A stretch of DNA of 64,000 nt from JADJRG01 sp964474905. Lineage in GTDB: Bacteria > Myxococcota_A > Polyangia > Nannocystales > Nannocystaceae. A program made the position numbers and the translations under genes. The notes under the pieces are model-generated. The model had not been told where the DNA came from and ran no database searches. It was given only the letters and a program-made list of their open reading frames with translations. Of this stretch, positions 62,047 to 64,000 are shown piece by piece (position 1 is the first letter of the stretch; each line of letters opens with the position of its first letter). The stretch is from the NCBI GenBank assembly GCA_964474905.1, contig CAYYUP010000005.1, forward strand, positions 1-64,000, written 5' to 3'.

Positions 62047-62667
62047 ATGGCCACACCACAGCAGGTATCCTGGGCCCTCGGGTCCCCGGCGGTCATAGGT
62101 ATCGCCGATGACGAAGCGCCGACCGCCTTCTATCGCCGTCGAAGATCGGCCAGGCTCGAGGCAACGAGCCCTTCGCTGCCCCCTTCGCTACCCCCTTCAC
62201 GACCTCGAGCCAAAGCCCCCCGCGCGCCAAATCCAAGGCCACCGGCGAGCCCCGCGACGCTCCTTCTACCCACAGGATCCGCCCCCGAGGCAACCTCGGA
62301 TGGCACGATCCTCACGCCACTCACCGGTGGCAACAACCGTGCCCAAAGGGCTGCCAGGCCCCGATCACGATCCTTCGCAGAGTTCTGGGAGTCGCTGAGC
62401 CAGGCCGCCACCGAGCACCCTGCCCTACGAGGCTACGGGTTGCTCACGTCGGCGGTCGCTCTCGGCCTCCTCGGGGTGCTCGCCGTGACCTATGCATATA
62501 TCACCACGAACGACCCAATTGCCCATCGCGCAGCATCGGCAGGCCACGATTCAATCGACGTCGGCCCGGCAGATCGCAAACGCGGGTTCATCCACCGTGC
62601 CTGCGATCTCAGTAGGCGCCTCGAACGGATCCAGAAAGCGAATACCAACCATCATGCCGGTCCGTAA
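62047..62667 (+). CDS. One-TM T6SS-linked protein, unknown function
   Basis: 206 residues with a good ribosome site (AAGGGG). A basic, Pro/Ser-rich N-terminal ~100 residues is followed by a helix (LLTSAVALGLLGVLAVTYAYI, ~128-150) and a short C-terminal piece. No family is recognised. It lies directly behind tssC and overlaps the following FHA gene by 14 bases, so it is very likely part of the system, perhaps as an inner-membrane adaptor. Confidence 0.65.
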   Translation: MATPQQVSWALGSPAVIGIADDEAPTAFYRRRRSARLEATSPSLPPSLPPSRPRAKAPRAPNPRPPASPATLLLPTGSAPEATSDGTILTPLTGGNNRAQRAARPRSRSFAEFWESLSQAATEHPALRGYGLLTSAVALGLLGVLAVTYAYITTNDPIAHRAASAGHDSIDVGPADRKRGFIHRACDLSRRLERIQKANTNHHAGP

Positions 62668-64000
62668 ATCGCACGCGAATCTTGCCTCTGTGGCCGTGGA
62701 GGACCGCCCCGTAGACCCACATCTGGGGCCCAAAAACGAGCGAGAGCCCGCTCGTGAAGCTCCGCCCAAGATCATCGTCGGCGGGGATCCGCGCTGTCGC
62801 TGGCTCGTACGATTTGGGCGCACAGATCGGGGGCCTCGAGTCATCACAGGGCCGCAGCTCCGCCTGGGTTCAAGCGCCAACAACGACATCGTGCTCAGCG
62901 GCCACGGCGTCGCCCCCCGACACTGCACATTGCGGCGCGAGGGCTCGCTCATCAAGCTCTACGATCACGGCTCGATGCTCGGCACTCTCGCCGATGGTCA
63001 GCCCGTACACGAGCCGACAATCCTGCGCAGAGCGACTCGTCTCCTGCTCGGACACCAAGAGATCACGATCCGTGCCCTTGCTCCGGTGCCCTCTACCGAC
63101 TCACTCAAACGCGGGTTTTTACCTATGCCAACACGCCTACTGGAGCCCACAGCTCAAGAGCAAGAGGCCCCCGGAATCCAGCCATGCAAGGCTTCTTCAA
63201 GGGGGTCCAGGTGGCCCTTGCCAGCCTTCTTCGCGGTTCTCGCCGGCTCCACCTGGATCACCTTGGCGCTGATGACTCGCTCCCCTGCGACTTCCGCCAA
63301 CTCCCCGCCTCCGAACATGCGCTCACAGACCGCGCACACGCTCTCCCAAGCCGCGTCTCCTCGTGCGGCCACAAACCTCGCGCAGCCACAAACCATCGGG
63401 CCCACAGATCGCAACGCCACGACCCCACAGGGACCTGCAAGCCACCGCTTGCGATCCGATCCAGATCTAGCAACCTCCGCGAGAGACGGGTCGCGAGCAA
63501 ACGCATTTGGCTTACTTTCCGACGTTCACAATCGGGGCATTCATCCAGGGATCTCATGGAGAGCAGAGCCCGAGATCCGGAGCCATCGCGTCGAGCGCGG
63601 TGAGACTTGGGCTTCGATCGCGGACGCCCAGGGGATCCCTCGAACGCACCTACGAACCGCCAACAATGACCTGCGTCGACCGCTGCGCGAGGGGGACCGG
63701 CTGCGGATGCCAGACATCGCTACATCGCCACCAACACGCACCCAGGCGGCAAAATTCAGCTGCAGCGAAACCATCGAAATCCCAAGCGGTGCTCATTCGA
63801 TCGGCGGCGTCACCCTCGGCTCCCTCGACAACCCGATTCGCATGCCAAAGCTCGACCTCTACGAGCTCCGATGCCCTCGGCACTCCTACACAACGGCAGC
63901 GACCGCGCGCGGCCTGATCGACGCGATCGCCTGCTTTCGCGGGCAAAGCCGCTACTCGGGAGAGATCATCATCGGTGACATCAGCCGCGAATGTGGCGGC
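62654..64000 (+). CDS. FHA-TM-LysM-murein endopeptidase-like protein (3' end outside window)
   Basis: 449 residues are readable without a stop to the window edge. Order: FHA domain (~48-140) with RLGSSANNDIVLS and VAPRHCTL; a membrane helix (~188-208, FFAVLAGSTWITLALM); a Pro/Ala/Thr-rich periplasmic linker; a LysM domain (~311-353, VERGETWASIADAQGIP to EGDRLRMP); then a region (~373 on) with GAHSIGGVTLGSLDNPI, YELRCPRHSYTT and IGDISRECGG, which resembles the N-terminal part of penicillin-insensitive murein endopeptidases (MepA type). The metal-binding His residues would lie beyond the edge. Topology: FHA in the cytoplasm, LysM and peptidase in the periplasm. This would let the T6SS sense a phospho-signal and act on peptidoglycan. 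Confidence 0.8.
   Translation, partial: MPVRKSHANLASVAVEDRPVDPHLGPKNEREPAREAPPKIIVGGDPRCRWLVRFGRTDRGPRVITGPQLRLGSSANNDIVLSGHGVAPRHCTLRREGSLIKLYDHGSMLGTLADGQPVHEPTILRRATRLLLGHQEITIRALAPVPSTDSLKRGFLPMPTRLLEPTAQEQEAPGIQPCKASSRGSRWPLPAFFAVLAGSTWITLALMTRSPATSANSPPPNMRSQTAHTLSQAASPRAATNLAQPQTIGPTDRNATTPQGPASHRLRSDPDLATSARDGSRANAFGLLSDVHNRGIHPGISWRAEPEIRSHRVERGETWASIADAQGIPRTHLRTANNDLRRPLREGDRLRMPDIATSPPTRTQAAKFSCSETIEIPSGAHSIGGVTLGSLDNPIRMPKLDLYELRCPRHSYTTAATARGLIDAIACFRGQSRYSGEIIIGDISRECGG

Overview
The window is GC-rich DNA (roughly two thirds G+C by eye). It encodes many lipoproteins in which a Cys lipobox is followed by a Ser/Thr/Gly/Asp-rich linker, plus a Cys-rich repeat fragment of the type common in myxobacteria, a Hanks-type kinase remnant and a type VI secretion cluster. 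This points to a Myxococcota bacterium, most like the Nannocystineae (Nannocystis/Plesiocystis/Enhygromyxa). The genus is an inference from gene style, not from a marker gene. Three runs of exactly 100 N (11266, 37770, 43269) show a draft scaffold; each sits in a repetitive or Cys-rich surface-protein gene.

Layout. 1-4.6 kb: a Pro-Glu repeat protein tail, a vWA lipoprotein, a membrane protein and a lipoprotein of the endonuclease/exonuclease/phosphatase family. 4.6-11.2 kb: acyl-CoA and redox enzymes (AidB-like acyl-CoA dehydrogenase, GMC oxidoreductase, long-chain acyl-CoA ligase, hotdog thioesterase). 11.2-13.1 kb: a tandem pair of duplicated lipoprotein genes. 13.2-29.7 kb: an alpha-glucan locus with two GH13 amylase lipoproteins on the minus strand, then, after a transglutaminase-elicitor-like lipoprotein and a Fic protein, a plus-strand operon of LamB-like porin, GH13 lipoprotein, MalK ATPase, a natural MalE-MalF fusion and MalG. 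29.7-35.0 kb: a membrane protein, a CaiB/BaiF CoA-transferase, two PaaI-type thioesterases, a DsrE-like protein and a second vWA lipoprotein. 35.0-38.4 kb: a graveyard of truncated genes (kinase tail, DUF45 metallopeptidase, Sel1/TPR tail, Cys-rich repeat fragment, zinc-ribbon tail) around one intact Uma2-type gene. 38.4-44.2 kb: an oligoribonuclease-like gene that has no stop of its own, two paralogous IgGFc-binding-type lipoproteins and a Cys-rich lipoprotein. 44.3-47.0 kb: an M1 aminopeptidase with a HEAT-like tail.

47.0-64.0 kb: a type VI secretion system (T6SS) with FHA protein, lipoprotein, TssJ, TssK, TssL, TssM, a second TssC-like sheath protein, TssA, Hcp (opposite strand), TssB, TssC and a one-TM protein. 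The last gene runs off the window and encodes an FHA-TM-LysM-murein-endopeptidase-like protein. Most plus-strand T6SS genes overlap by 4-50 bases, so they are probably translationally coupled. tssE, tssF, tssG, clpV and vgrG are not in the window.

How the parts work together: secreted amylases and the porin/ABC system would bring in maltodextrins; the acyl-CoA genes belong to lipid or aromatic metabolism; the T6SS would assemble a contractile injector, and the terminal FHA-LysM-peptidase is the best candidate for an undescribed component that opens or anchors to peptidoglycan. Other notable signals are a 19-base bipartite direct repeat between hcp and tssB, a consensus sigma-54 promoter before the transglutaminase-like gene, and assembly gaps whose flanks suggest how to close them.
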